64,000 nt of DNA, from NCBI GenBank assembly GCA_018240285.1, contig JAFEGA010000006.1, forward strand, positions 1-64,000, read 5' to 3'. Origin of the DNA: Pseudomonadota bacterium (GTDB lineage Bacteria; Pseudomonadota; Gammaproteobacteria; Burkholderiales; Nitrosomonadaceae). The notes beneath the pieces were generated by a model that was not told the DNA's origin, did not search any database, and saw only the letters and a program-made list of their open reading frames with translations. The position numbers and the translations under genes were made by a program. The first letter of the stretch is position 1; every line of letters starts with the position of its first letter. Of this stretch, positions 33,276 through 42,216 are shown one piece after another.

Positions 33276-34532
33276 ATGCAAACATTTACATTGATTTTTC
33301 TGATAGCGCTGTTGCTTACGACGGCAACCCAAGTCTGGCTGGCTGTGCGGCATATCCGCTATGTGCGTGCGCATCAAGACAGGGTGCCGGAAGAATTTTC
33401 CAGCCAGATCAGCCTGAACGATCACCGCAAAGCTGCGGATTATACCTGCGCCAAAACGCGCGCGGGTTATCCGGGTATTTTGCTGCATGTCGTGTTGTTG
33501 CTTGCTTTTACACTGGGCGGCGGTTTGAATGCCTTGAGCAGTTTTTGGGCTGGTTGGCTGAGCGATCCATTGATGCATGGTATCGTGCTGATCATCAGCA
33601 CATTTTTGCTGATGAGCTTGGCCGAACTGCCATTGAGTTACTACCGCACGTTTGTGATCGAAGAGCAATACGGTTTCAATAAAATGACACCCGCGATGTT
33701 TTTCGCCGACCTGGTCAAGCAAGCCGCGCTCGGTTTGTTGCTGGGCGCTCCGCTGTTGTTTTGTGTGCTGTGGTTGATGGAAAAAATGGGCGAAAGCTGG
33801 TGGTTGTATGCGTGGTTTGCCTGGATCGCTTTCAATTTATTCGTCCTGGCCATTTTTCCAACCTGGATCGCACCGTTGTTCAACAAATTCACGCCACTGG
33901 AAGACGCCACGCTCAAAACGCGCATCGAGCAATTGATGAGCAAGTGCGGTTTTAAAGCCAGCGGCTTGTTCGTCATGGATGGTTCACGCCGAAGCAATCA
34001 CGGCAATGCGTATTTCACCGGTTTCGGCAAAACCAAGCGCATCGTTTTTTTCGATACTTTGCTGGCGCGCCTCGATCCAAGCGAAATTGAAGCCGTGCTG
34101 GCGCACGAGCTGGGGCATTTCAAGCATCGTCATGTTATCAAGCGCATCGTGGTATCGTTTGCAATGAGCCTGGCGTTTCTCTGGCTGCTGGGTTATTTGA
34201 TGCAACAAAACTGGTTTTACCAAGGTTTGGGCGTGGATGTGGCAGCCGTACCTTCAACGGCGATGGCGCTGCTGCTGTTTTTCCTGGTGATGCCGGTATT
34301 TACTTTCCTGTTGCATCCGATTTCCAGCCTTTATTCGCGCAAGCACGAGTTTGAAGCCGATGCTTATGCGGCGCAAAATTCTTCTGCCGACGATTTGATT
34401 CGCGCGCTGGTCAAGCTGTATCAGGACAATGCGGCAACACTGACACCGGATCCGCTGCATTCGGCTTTTTACGATTCTCATCCGCCCGCATCGATCCGCG
34501 TGGCGCATTTACAAAGTCAGGGGCAAGCATGA
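33276..34532 (+). CDS. M48 family (Ste24/CAAX-type) membrane metalloprotease
   Basis: 418 residues from ATG 33276 (a TTG two codons earlier is an alternative). Several membrane segments (about 1-22, 62-85, 100-120, 150-170, 180-200, 290-310, 325-345) surround the zinc site HELGH near residues 276-280, with the third ligand in KHEFEADAYA. This is the Ste24-type topology; bacterial members process or degrade membrane proteins. It overlaps the PCD gene by 4 bases, and that in turn overlaps rsgA. Confidence 0.92.
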   Translation: MQTFTLIFLIALLLTTATQVWLAVRHIRYVRAHQDRVPEEFSSQISLNDHRKAADYTCAKTRAGYPGILLHVVLLLAFTLGGGLNALSSFWAGWLSDPLMHGIVLIISTFLLMSLAELPLSYYRTFVIEEQYGFNKMTPAMFFADLVKQAALGLLLGAPLLFCVLWLMEKMGESWWLYAWFAWIAFNLFVLAIFPTWIAPLFNKFTPLEDATLKTRIEQLMSKCGFKASGLFVMDGSRRSNHGNAYFTGFGKTKRIVFFDTLLARLDPSEIEAVLAHELGHFKHRHVIKRIVVSFAMSLAFLWLLGYLMQQNWFYQGLGVDVAAVPSTAMALLLFFLVMPVFTFLLHPISSLYSRKHEFEADAYAAQNSSADDLIRALVKLYQDNAATLTPDPLHSAFYDSHPPASIRVAHLQSQGQA

Positions 34533-34870
34533 ACACCACCGTATGCGATTTGACATCCAAGCAATGTAAGCCATGTGAGGGTGGCGTACCGCCGCTGTCC
34601 GGCGCGGAAGTCGACACATTCCTGCGGCAAATCGAAGGCTGGCAACTGCAAGACAAACAGATCAGTAAAACCTACGCCTTCAAGAATTACTATCAAACCA
34701 CGGCGTTTGTGAATGCGGTGGCGTGGGTTTCACACCGCGAAGATCATCATCCCGATATGCTCGTTGGCTACAATCAATGCGTGGTCACGTACACCACGCA
34801 TGCCATCGGCGGCTTGTCCGAGAACGATTTCATCTGCGCGGCCAAAATCGACAAGCTGTTTGCCATTTGA
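34529..34870 (+). CDS. Pterin-4a-carbinolamine dehydratase
   Basis: 113 residues, usual length for PhhB/PCD. It recycles 4a-hydroxytetrahydrobiopterin by dehydration. The active-site segment HREDHHPDMLVGYNQCVVTY holds the conserved His residues, and THAIGGLSENDFICAAKID is the usual C-terminal block. No phenylalanine hydroxylase gene is in view, so a wider pterin or molybdopterin role is possible. Coupled to the genes on both sides. Confidence 0.94.
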   Translation: MNTTVCDLTSKQCKPCEGGVPPLSGAEVDTFLRQIEGWQLQDKQISKTYAFKNYYQTTAFVNAVAWVSHREDHHPDMLVGYNQCVVTYTTHAIGGLSENDFICAAKIDKLFAI

Positions 34871-35772
34871 GTAATCGCCCGCAAAATTCAAAAAGCCGGG
34901 AAGCATCATCAACCGGACAGGTGGTTGCCGCTTTCGGCAGGCACTATTCGGTTGAGACTGAAACAGGCGAAATCATTTCCTGCGTCATGCGCGGCAAGAA
35001 AGGCGGCGTCGCCTGTGGTGACCGGGTTGAATATCAGCTCACCACCGCTGAGCAAGGGGTGATCGAAAAAATCCAGCCGCGCACCTCACTGCTGTACCGT
35101 AGCGATGCTTTCAAAGAAAAAATCATCGCTGCCAACGTGACGCAAATCATCATCGTGGTTGCGGCGATTCCAAGCTTTAGCGAAGAGCTGATCAACCGCT
35201 GTCTGGTCGCTGCCGAGAGTGAAAATATCGATGTGCTGATTGTGCTGAATAAAGCCGACCTGATCGAACCCACCCGGGTAGCGCTGGATACACTCTCGTT
35301 ATACGAAAGCCTTGGTTATCGCATTCTGCCGCTCAGCGCGCTGCAGGATGTTTCCGTGCTACGCCCTCACCTGCAAGATCACTTGAGCGTGCTCGCCGGG
35401 CAATCCGGCATGGGCAAATCCACGTTGCTCAACGCCCTGATTCCGCAAGCCAATCGTGCCACTGCGGAAATATCGGCCGCACTCGATTCCGGCACGCACA
35501 CCACTACCCACTCGCAGCTCTACCATCTCGATGAAAACAGCGCCATCATCGACTCCCCCGGTTTCCAGGAATTTGGTCTGAGCCATATTAAAGAAGAAAA
35601 TCTAGCGTGGGGATTTCTCGAATTTCACCCCTACTTTGGTCAATGCAAATTCAGCAACTGCCGCCATCTCAAGGAACCTGGTTGCGCTGTGCTAAACGCA
35701 GTGGAGCAAGGGAAAATTCATTTCAAGCGATTAGCTTTTTATCAGAAGCTATTGCGGCAAAATGAGTTTTAA
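34867..35772 (+). CDS. rsgA: Ribosome-maturation GTPase RsgA
   Basis: 301 residues, starting at TTG 34867, which overlaps the preceding TGA; upstream codons in this frame lie inside the PCD gene and do not resemble the family. N-terminal OB-fold (about 15-75, GQVVAAFGRHYSVE), then a circularly permuted GTPase: NKADLIE (G4) precedes GQSGMGKSTLLNAL (G1) and DSPGFQEFG (G3). The C-terminal zinc motif is in FSNCRHLKEPGCAV. It acts in late 30S subunit assembly. Confidence 0.95.
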   Translation: MSNRPQNSKSREASSTGQVVAAFGRHYSVETETGEIISCVMRGKKGGVACGDRVEYQLTTAEQGVIEKIQPRTSLLYRSDAFKEKIIAANVTQIIIVVAAIPSFSEELINRCLVAAESENIDVLIVLNKADLIEPTRVALDTLSLYESLGYRILPLSALQDVSVLRPHLQDHLSVLAGQSGMGKSTLLNALIPQANRATAEISAALDSGTHTTTHSQLYHLDENSAIIDSPGFQEFGLSHIKEENLAWGFLEFHPYFGQCKFSNCRHLKEPGCAVLNAVEQGKIHFKRLAFYQKLLRQNEF

Positions 35773-36219
35773 GAAATCTTAGTGTTGCTTACAGAGAGCT
35801 TGAATAGGCAACTCCGCGGCAAGATCACGAGGAATAGCGATTTCAATTGAAAACAAGCTGCGCACCGCCAGCAGCGAACTTTACGACGTGTGAGGCGTAC
35901 CGGCAAATCTACCGATAATGCAGTACGGCTGGTGGCACTATTTCAGTGGTTCGATTAAGTCCGGCGCTTCTTTGGTGAACGTGCACTATCAGTGGAACAG
36001 GCGGAATTTGACCGGCTGCAAGTGAGAAAAGATGGGAAGCGGGTAATGCTGGAAGAGCAGCTAAGCATTCAACAGACATTTTTGACCGGCACCATCAGCG
36101 GCAAACACAATGTCATTCTTGTGTTTGGAATACGCGGCGCTGGAACTTGTGAGCTTGAAATACCGAAGCGCAACTATGACCCCCTTTTTGCTGCCGGCGA
36201 TCATTGAACGGACGGTGGT
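35773..36219. other. Gap without a supported gene
   Basis: About 450 bases between the convergent rsgA and folK. Open frames are short and unrecognised: a GTG-initiated 71-codon frame at 35992-36207, and a minus-strand frame ending near 35781 whose text (IEIAIPRDLAAELPIQ) could be the tail of a degraded gene. No repeat, RNA gene or terminator was identified. It reads as decayed sequence. Confidence 0.4.
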
Positions 36220-36720
36220 TTAGGGCGATTCTTTCATTCGCTCCAGCTTTTGTTCATGACACGCCGCCAGCAGCGGCGCAATATTGCCGTGTCCCGGGAT
36301 ATTACATTCCGGGGCGATTTCCATCAGCGGCATCAATACGAATGCCCGTTGTGTCATGCGCGGATGCGGCAGGATTAAATCCGCATCCTGAAAGTGCAGC
36401 GCATCGTACAGCAAAATGTCGAGATCCAGAGTACGCGGCGCATTCAGTGCTTCGCGCACGCGTCCGTGGCGTTGTTCGATTGCCAATAACGCCTTGAGCA
36501 GATCGTGCGGCGCAAGGAGGGTTTCGATCAGCGCCACCGCGTTGATAAAATCGGGCTGATCCAATTTCCCGACCGGCGCGCTGCGGTAAAGCGATGAGTG
36601 GCGGATCAATTGCGTGCCAGGTAGTTGTTTTAATTCATCGAATGCCTGTTGAACCTGAAAAGCAGGGTTTTCCAGGTTGCTGCCCAGGGCGATGTAGGCC
36701 TGACTCGGTTTTTTACTCAT
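36220..36720 (-). CDS. folK: HPPK, 7,8-dihydro-6-hydroxymethylpterin pyrophosphokinase
   Basis: 166 residues, full length. It transfers pyrophosphate from ATP to 6-hydroxymethyl-dihydropterin in folate synthesis. Conserved blocks: YIALGSNLENP, then the SSLYRSAPVG loop, RTLDLDILLYD with magnesium-binding Asp residues, and LPHPRMTQRAFVLMPL. It lies 12 bases downstream of pcnB, a common proteobacterial pair. Confidence 0.96.
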   Translation of the reverse strand: MSKKPSQAYIALGSNLENPAFQVQQAFDELKQLPGTQLIRHSSLYRSAPVGKLDQPDFINAVALIETLLAPHDLLKALLAIEQRHGRVREALNAPRTLDLDILLYDALHFQDADLILPHPRMTQRAFVLMPLMEIAPECNIPGHGNIAPLLAACHEQKLERMKESP

Positions 36721-36732
36721 GTAGGGAGGAAA

Positions 36733-38121
36733 TTAAATGTTTTCCGGATTGGTTGGATTGTCCGGTTGCGCCAGAGGAGCGGACGAAGGTTTTTTGCGGC
36801 TGCGTCTTCTTCTGGGTTTTTTGCCAGCGATCTGCTTCGATAGTAGTTTTTCCCGCTCTTCGCTGTCTGCGGAAAGAAAAGCTCTCCACCATTCGCCCAA
36901 TTCCGGGCTTAATTCGCCGCTCTCGCAGCGCAGCAGCATGAAATCGAATGCCGCGCGGAAACGCGGATGGGACAGTAAATGGAACGGTTTGCGCCCGCTG
37001 CGCGCTTCAAAACGTGGCTGCATCGCCCATATTTCCTGAATTACCGCATCGAAGCGGCGCGGAATGGCGAGTTTTTCATGTTGCAACGAAAGGACTTGAT
37101 CCGCCGCCTTGAATAAAGCGGGCATGGGTTTTTCGCCGGATGTTTTCAGTGTATTCCAGTTCGACAGCACCTCGTGCCATAGCAATATGGCAAACAGAAA
37201 TCCGGGAGAAACCGGTTTGTTTTGCTTGATCCGCTCATCGGTATTTTTTAGTGCGATGGTGATGAAACGCTCGCCCAAAGGCTGCTCCAGAATCACATCG
37301 AGCATCGGCAAAAGGCCGTGATGCAATCCGCGCGCGCGTAATTCCACCACGCAAGACAGCGAATGTCCCGACAGCAGCAGCTTGAGCATTTCGTCGAATA
37401 GGCGCGACGGCGGAACGTTTTGTAATAAGGGAGCCAGATCGCCGATCGGCTGCGCAGTTTCGGCATCGATTTGCATACCGAGTTTCGACGCCAGCCGCAC
37501 CGCGCGCAACAAGCGCACCGGATCTTCGCGGTAACGCTGCACCGGATCGCCGATGATGCGCAGTTTCTTGGCCTTGATGTCGTCGAAGCCGTTCAGGTAA
37601 TCCAGAATTTCTTCCTTGACCGGATCGTAAAACAGCGCGTTGACGGTGAAGTCGCGCCGTACAGCATCTTCTTCCTGGCTGCCGAACACGTTATCGTGCA
37701 GCAAGCGGCCATGCGCGTCGGTTTGCGGGATCGTAGCGGAATCTTCCTCATCATCCGGCGAAGGTCCGCGGAAAGTCGATACTTCGACCGTTTCCGCGCC
37801 GCACATCACATGAACCAGGCGGAAACGGCGGCCGATGATGCGGGAACGGCGGAACAGCTGACGAACTTCCTCGGGGGTGGCGTTGGTCGCGACATCGAAA
37901 TCCTTCGGCGTCAATCCCAGCAGTAAATCCCGTACCGCGCCGCCGACGATATAAGCGGAAAACCCTGCCTGTTGCAGGTTTGTGGCGATTTTTAACGCGC
38001 ATGGATTGATCTGATTACGCCGGATGCTATGCTGCTTGTTCGGGATAATGCTCAGCGTTGCAATCGATTCGGAAGCGGGAGTTTTGCGGCTGAAAACCTT
38101 GCGGAGAAATTTACGGATCAT
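36733..38121 (-). CDS. pcnB: Poly(A) polymerase I
   Basis: 462 residues. Class II nucleotidyltransferase that adds poly(A) tails to RNAs and so promotes their decay. The N-terminal catalytic part has YIVGGAVRDLLLGLTPKDFDVATNA (GG and D-x-D motifs, about 55-80), the RRFRLVHV segment and the RRDFTVNALFYDP block. The basic C-terminus (KKPRRRRSRKKP) is typical of PcnB and separates it from tRNA CCA-adding enzymes. Confidence 0.95.
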   Translation of the reverse strand: MIRKFLRKVFSRKTPASESIATLSIIPNKQHSIRRNQINPCALKIATNLQQAGFSAYIVGGAVRDLLLGLTPKDFDVATNATPEEVRQLFRRSRIIGRRFRLVHVMCGAETVEVSTFRGPSPDDEEDSATIPQTDAHGRLLHDNVFGSQEEDAVRRDFTVNALFYDPVKEEILDYLNGFDDIKAKKLRIIGDPVQRYREDPVRLLRAVRLASKLGMQIDAETAQPIGDLAPLLQNVPPSRLFDEMLKLLLSGHSLSCVVELRARGLHHGLLPMLDVILEQPLGERFITIALKNTDERIKQNKPVSPGFLFAILLWHEVLSNWNTLKTSGEKPMPALFKAADQVLSLQHEKLAIPRRFDAVIQEIWAMQPRFEARSGRKPFHLLSHPRFRAAFDFMLLRCESGELSPELGEWWRAFLSADSEEREKLLSKQIAGKKPRRRRSRKKPSSAPLAQPDNPTNPENI

Positions 38122-38203
38122 TGCTATACGTAAAGTATCAAGCGCTCATGGTGTTTTTGCATGACGACTATAATCAAATTCGGATCAATCTCAGTAAAAT
38201 TTT

Positions 38204-38501
38204 GTGAAGCCAGCCGATAAGCCGGGTTCTGTCGTGGACAGTCATTCCTCTAGATGCACGGTTACCCGTGCATTCAAGCAACCTACCCGCAGGCTCTGCG
38301 AGCAGCATCATTGCCTGCCTATTTGGTCTTGCTCCGGATGGAGGTTACCGCGTTTCACCGTAACTCAATACGCTCGTCTCTGTGGCCCTATTCCTCGCCT
38401 CACGGCGGACGGCCGTTAACCGTCATCCTGCTCTGTGGAGCCCGGACTTTCCTCTCCCTGTATTCATTGAGAATACAGGCAGCGACTGTCTGGCCAACTT
38501 C
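38204..38501 (-). ncRNA. rnpB: RNase P RNA, class A
   Basis: The minus strand carries the universal RNase P RNA landmarks: GAGGAAAGTCCGGGCTCC near the 5' end, an AGAGCA...GGATGACGG-type core, and AGAGGAATGACTGTCC and ACAGAACCCGGCTTATCGG near the 3' end. GAAG and CTTC close helix P1. The ends are estimated. It is the catalytic RNA that matures tRNA 5' ends. Confidence 0.96.
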
Positions 38502-38736
38502 GCTGGGTATTCTATCAACATATTTTATGATGAGAGGGATAATTTATGGCGTTGTACCTATTACCCCCCATATTTTTGGTGTAACAGGCGATTGATATAG
38601 CTCTCCGCTATTGACATCAGTACTGACATTGACTGGAAATCCAGGAATGTAGGTGTGAGTAATGGGTTGAAATGTGCTAAGTTCTCTCGACGCAATCATA
38701 AAGTCCGTATCCATTTTTACCATCACAATTTATCTC

Positions 38737-41700
38737 ATGTTGTATAGGCACCGGCTCAATAACAAATCGCTTCTTCTTTTCTTCTGGTTCAGTTGCATCC
38801 TGGCGCTCGCGCTGCTTTCGGGCAACGTATACTCGAAAGCCGAAACATCGGTGTTCAAGACCATCGATGCCGCACGCGTGGCGGTCGATCGCAGCAAAAT
38901 GAACGACAGTCAACGGCAGGCGGCACTGGAATATCTGGAAGCGGCTCGTGCGGATGAGCGTGAAGTGCAGACCCTGAAAGAACGCCTGATCGAGCTACGG
39001 GCTGAAACGGCCGATCATCCGAAGCGCATGGATCAGCTGCAAAAGGCATTAGCGACGAATCACGAGCAGGAATTGCGCGAATGGTCCAAACGGTTGCCGA
39101 CCAATGCCGACGGTGAAACACTGGAACAAATTCTGGAGCGGGAACGCACCATCATTGCCGACTTGCGTGCGCAGATCCAATCGACCAGTGAAGATTTGGT
39201 GTTGGCCTTATCGCGGCCGGCTCAGGCCGAAGAGCAGATTGCCACGCTGCATCGCCGTATCGAAGAATTATCCGTGCCGCTGGTCGTGTCTAAAGATGAG
39301 CCTGCGGCATTGCATGAAGCGCGAAGCTTGCGCCGCAGCAGCGAACAGCGGCGGTTGCAAGCATTGCTGGAATTGCGTTTGGCCGAGCAGGACACGGCCA
39401 CGCAGCGGCAAAGCCAGAACGAACTGGTATTGCACGAATTGCGCTATCGCACCGGATTGCACGAAAAACGCGTGGAACTGCTGCAACAGCGCATAAACAG
39501 CCGGGGCCGGCGCGAGCTGGAGGTACTGAATGAACAATTGTTGCAACAGCAACAGGAGTTGGCGCAATCGGGTGCCGTCTTTGCTTCGGCGGCAAAGACC
39601 AATCGCGCTATCGGTGAAGAGCTGATCCGGCATAACGAGCTGTTGGCGCGCGACCGCAAAGCCCTGACAGTCAACGAACAGGACCGGGAACGGATCGCGG
39701 TCAATTTACAGGATAGCCGTACCCGGCTGGATGTGGGAAGTGCTAACGAGCGTGTTGGCCGGTGGCTTTGGGGTGAGCGTCGGCGGTTGAAGCCGGTTGC
39801 TCATTTTCAACAGCGCCTGAAGCTGATACGCAATGATCTGGCCGAACTGCGCCTGGAGCGGATCGTGCTCAATGAACAGCAAAGGGAGTTGCTGGACATC
39901 GACAAAGCTGCACAGGCGTTGATCGATGCGCGCTTCGATACCTTAAACGAACGCCAGGTTGAAGAAAGCGCAAAGAAACAGTTGTTACCGTTGCTGCAGA
40001 AACGCGTCGAATTGCTGTTTTTGCTGGAATCCATGTTGCAGCGGAGGATTGCAACTCTGGAGAGAAGCGAGCAGGCCATGCAGGAGCAGATCCAGTTTTC
40101 CCAGGAATTGCAGCAACTACTGGATCGCCGGTTGTTGTGGATTCCGGGGCATGGTTTCATCGATGGCGGATGGTGGCAGCGCATGCCGGATGGATTGCAG
40201 GACTTAGTCAAGTTTTCGCGCTTTATCACGCTCGGTGAACTGGCTTTGCAGAATTTTTCCCAGCAACCCGTTCCCTGGTTGATCAGTTTGTTGTTTATGC
40301 TGATCTTGTTGCAACTGCGCTATCGTGCTCGCACGCGTATCGAAGGTTTGGCCATGGAAACCTATCAGATCCGCAAGGATAGTTATCAGATGACGGTGAA
40401 GACGTTTGGGTGGACCTTTTTGGCTGCATTACCCGCACCGCTGATTATCGCTTTAACCGGACAATTGCTGCAGCAAGCGGGCAGTCCGGGGCGATTTAGC
40501 CATTCTTTCGGTCAGGCATGTCTGCTCATGGTTTTGCCGCTGCTGGCGGTGCAGTTTCTGCGCTGGGCCAGTATCGAGCGAGGTCTGGGGCATGCGCATT
40601 TCCGTTGGACCAAGCAGCGCCGCACGGCACTGCGCCACTGGCTGCCTATTGCGATGAGCGTATTACCGCTTTATTTCATCAGTTCTCTGGCATTCATCCG
40701 CAAGCATGATCTGGCAGTCGATGTGCAGGCGCGCTTGGCCATCGTGCTCAGTTGTGTAATTTTGGCCTGGGTGCTGTGGCGATTGCTGGATGTGGGGCGA
40801 TTGTGGGTGATTCGCGGGGTGGCGAGCGAACCGTCGCTGCTGCGCAAAGCCCTTCGCGTCGCGTTGCCAGCCATGTTGCTGGCGGTGGCTGGTCTGGCGC
40901 TGGCGGGTTATGTTTTTTCCGCGGGCATGATTCTGCAATCGATGCTGGCCAGCTTCATTGTAATTGTTGCCGTGGCGATTGCCATGGGCATGCTGGGACG
41001 CTGGTTTTTACTCGGGGAACGGCGTCTGGCATTGCGCCGGTTGGAAGAACACCGGCGGGCCGAAGCGCAGGCTGCCGGTGAGTCCGGTGAAGTGATGCTC
41101 GAGCCCGACGAAAATATTACCCTGGAGCAGGTCAATACGCAGACGCAGCGGTTGTTGCGGGCCTTGCGCTTGAGTCTGCTGGCCGTTGGTTTGATTGCGG
41201 TGTGGGTAACCATTTTGCCGGCCATGACGCGTCTGGACGAAATCGTGTTATGGCATGTCAGCGATACCGGCGCCGATGGCGCCACCACACAGCAGCCGGT
41301 GACGCTAATGATTGTGTTGCTGGGTATTTTTACCCTGGCACTGACCACGGCCGCGGCGCGCAACCTGCCCGGATTGATCGAGATCAGCTTGCTGTCGCAT
41401 ATCCGCATTGATACAGCGTCGCGCTATGCCATCACCAGCGTGCTACGGTACGCGATTGTGATCGGCGGTACCCTGGTGGGACTGGGTTTGCTCGGCATGC
41501 GCTGGTCACAGCTGCAATGGATGGCGGCAGCTTTGTCGGTAGGGTTGGGGTTTGGCTTGCAGGAAATTTTTGCCAATTTTGTGTCGGGTATCATTTTGCT
41601 GTTCGAGCGTCCGTTCCGGGTGGGCGATGTGATTACCGTCGGCGGTTTTTCCGGCCGTGTCACGAAGATTCGCACACGCGCCACAACGGTGCTGGATTTT

Positions 41701-42057
41701 GACAACAAAGAGATCGTCATTCCCAACAAAACCTTCATCACCGGGCAATTGACCAACTGGACGCTGACCGACACGATCACGCGCATCGTCATCAAGGTGG
41801 GCGTGGCCTATGGCACCGATGCCGATACCGTGCGTGCGCTGTTGCTGCAGGCGGCCAAAAAGGATCAGAGGGTATTGGCGGAGCCGGAGCCTTCGTGCTG
41901 GTTTGTGGCTTTTGGTAAAGAATCGTTGGAGTTTGAATTGCGGGTTTATGTGAGCACGGTGGGCGAGCGCATGGAAGTTCAGAATGCGCTCAATACGCAG
42001 ATCACCATGCTCTTTGCCGAACATGGCATCGAAATGGGTGCGGTCGCCAACAATTGA
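38737..42057 (+). CDS. MscK/KefA-type large mechanosensitive channel
   Basis: 1106 residues from ATG 38737 (an upstream GTG at 38674 keeps the frame; neither has a strong ribosome binding site). A signal peptide (about 10-35) is followed by a long periplasmic coiled-coil domain (about 40-480, rich in Glu, Gln, Arg and Leu), many membrane segments (about 505-880) and the MscS core near the C-terminus: GFGLQEIFANFVSGIILLFERPFRVGD and NKEIVIPNKTFITGQLTNW. It releases solutes on membrane tension during osmotic downshock. Confidence 0.93.
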   Translation: MLYRHRLNNKSLLLFFWFSCILALALLSGNVYSKAETSVFKTIDAARVAVDRSKMNDSQRQAALEYLEAARADEREVQTLKERLIELRAETADHPKRMDQLQKALATNHEQELREWSKRLPTNADGETLEQILERERTIIADLRAQIQSTSEDLVLALSRPAQAEEQIATLHRRIEELSVPLVVSKDEPAALHEARSLRRSSEQRRLQALLELRLAEQDTATQRQSQNELVLHELRYRTGLHEKRVELLQQRINSRGRRELEVLNEQLLQQQQELAQSGAVFASAAKTNRAIGEELIRHNELLARDRKALTVNEQDRERIAVNLQDSRTRLDVGSANERVGRWLWGERRRLKPVAHFQQRLKLIRNDLAELRLERIVLNEQQRELLDIDKAAQALIDARFDTLNERQVEESAKKQLLPLLQKRVELLFLLESMLQRRIATLERSEQAMQEQIQFSQELQQLLDRRLLWIPGHGFIDGGWWQRMPDGLQDLVKFSRFITLGELALQNFSQQPVPWLISLLFMLILLQLRYRARTRIEGLAMETYQIRKDSYQMTVKTFGWTFLAALPAPLIIALTGQLLQQAGSPGRFSHSFGQACLLMVLPLLAVQFLRWASIERGLGHAHFRWTKQRRTALRHWLPIAMSVLPLYFISSLAFIRKHDLAVDVQARLAIVLSCVILAWVLWRLLDVGRLWVIRGVASEPSLLRKALRVALPAMLLAVAGLALAGYVFSAGMILQSMLASFIVIVAVAIAMGMLGRWFLLGERRLALRRLEEHRRAEAQAAGESGEVMLEPDENITLEQVNTQTQRLLRALRLSLLAVGLIAVWVTILPAMTRLDEIVLWHVSDTGADGATTQQPVTLMIVLLGIFTLALTTAAARNLPGLIEISLLSHIRIDTASRYAITSVLRYAIVIGGTLVGLGLLGMRWSQLQWMAAALSVGLGFGLQEIFANFVSGIILLFERPFRVGDVITVGGFSGRVTKIRTRATTVLDFDNKEIVIPNKTFITGQLTNWTLTDTITRIVIKVGVAYGTDADTVRALLLQAAKKDQRVLAEPEPSCWFVAFGKESLEFELRVYVSTVGERMEVQNALNTQITMLFAEHGIEMGAVANN

Positions 42058-42093
42058 TTAACCGATGCTGGCGTCAGCCAGCCGGTTTGTTTA

Positions 42094-42205
42094 GGGAAAC
42101 GCTGATTAATTGACTGCACGAGCGAATCGTTTCGTCGCGCGGTGCTCACACCTTCGCTTATCTTGTTGATATGTCTCGGTTGCTGTGTTCCGTATTAGCG
42201 CTTCC
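42094..42205. mobile_element. Degenerate MITE-like element
   Basis: A 112-bp gap sequence bounded by imperfect inverted ends: GGAAACGCTGAT at the left and, read in reverse complement, GGAAGCGCTAAT at the right (10 of 12 match). It has no coding capacity. The ends resemble those of the element near 53.6 kb (GGAAnCnCT core). Flanks are TTA and TTG, so a target duplication is not intact. Confidence 0.4.
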
Positions 42206-42216
42206 TTGGCACACCA

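Noticed and set aside
35992..36207. GTG-initiated open frame between rsgA and folK
   Set aside because: No recognisable domain or ribosome binding site; the surrounding sequence looks decayed.
37471..37926. 151-codon open frame antisense to pcnB
   Set aside because: Overlaps the conserved catalytic region of pcnB and has no independent support.
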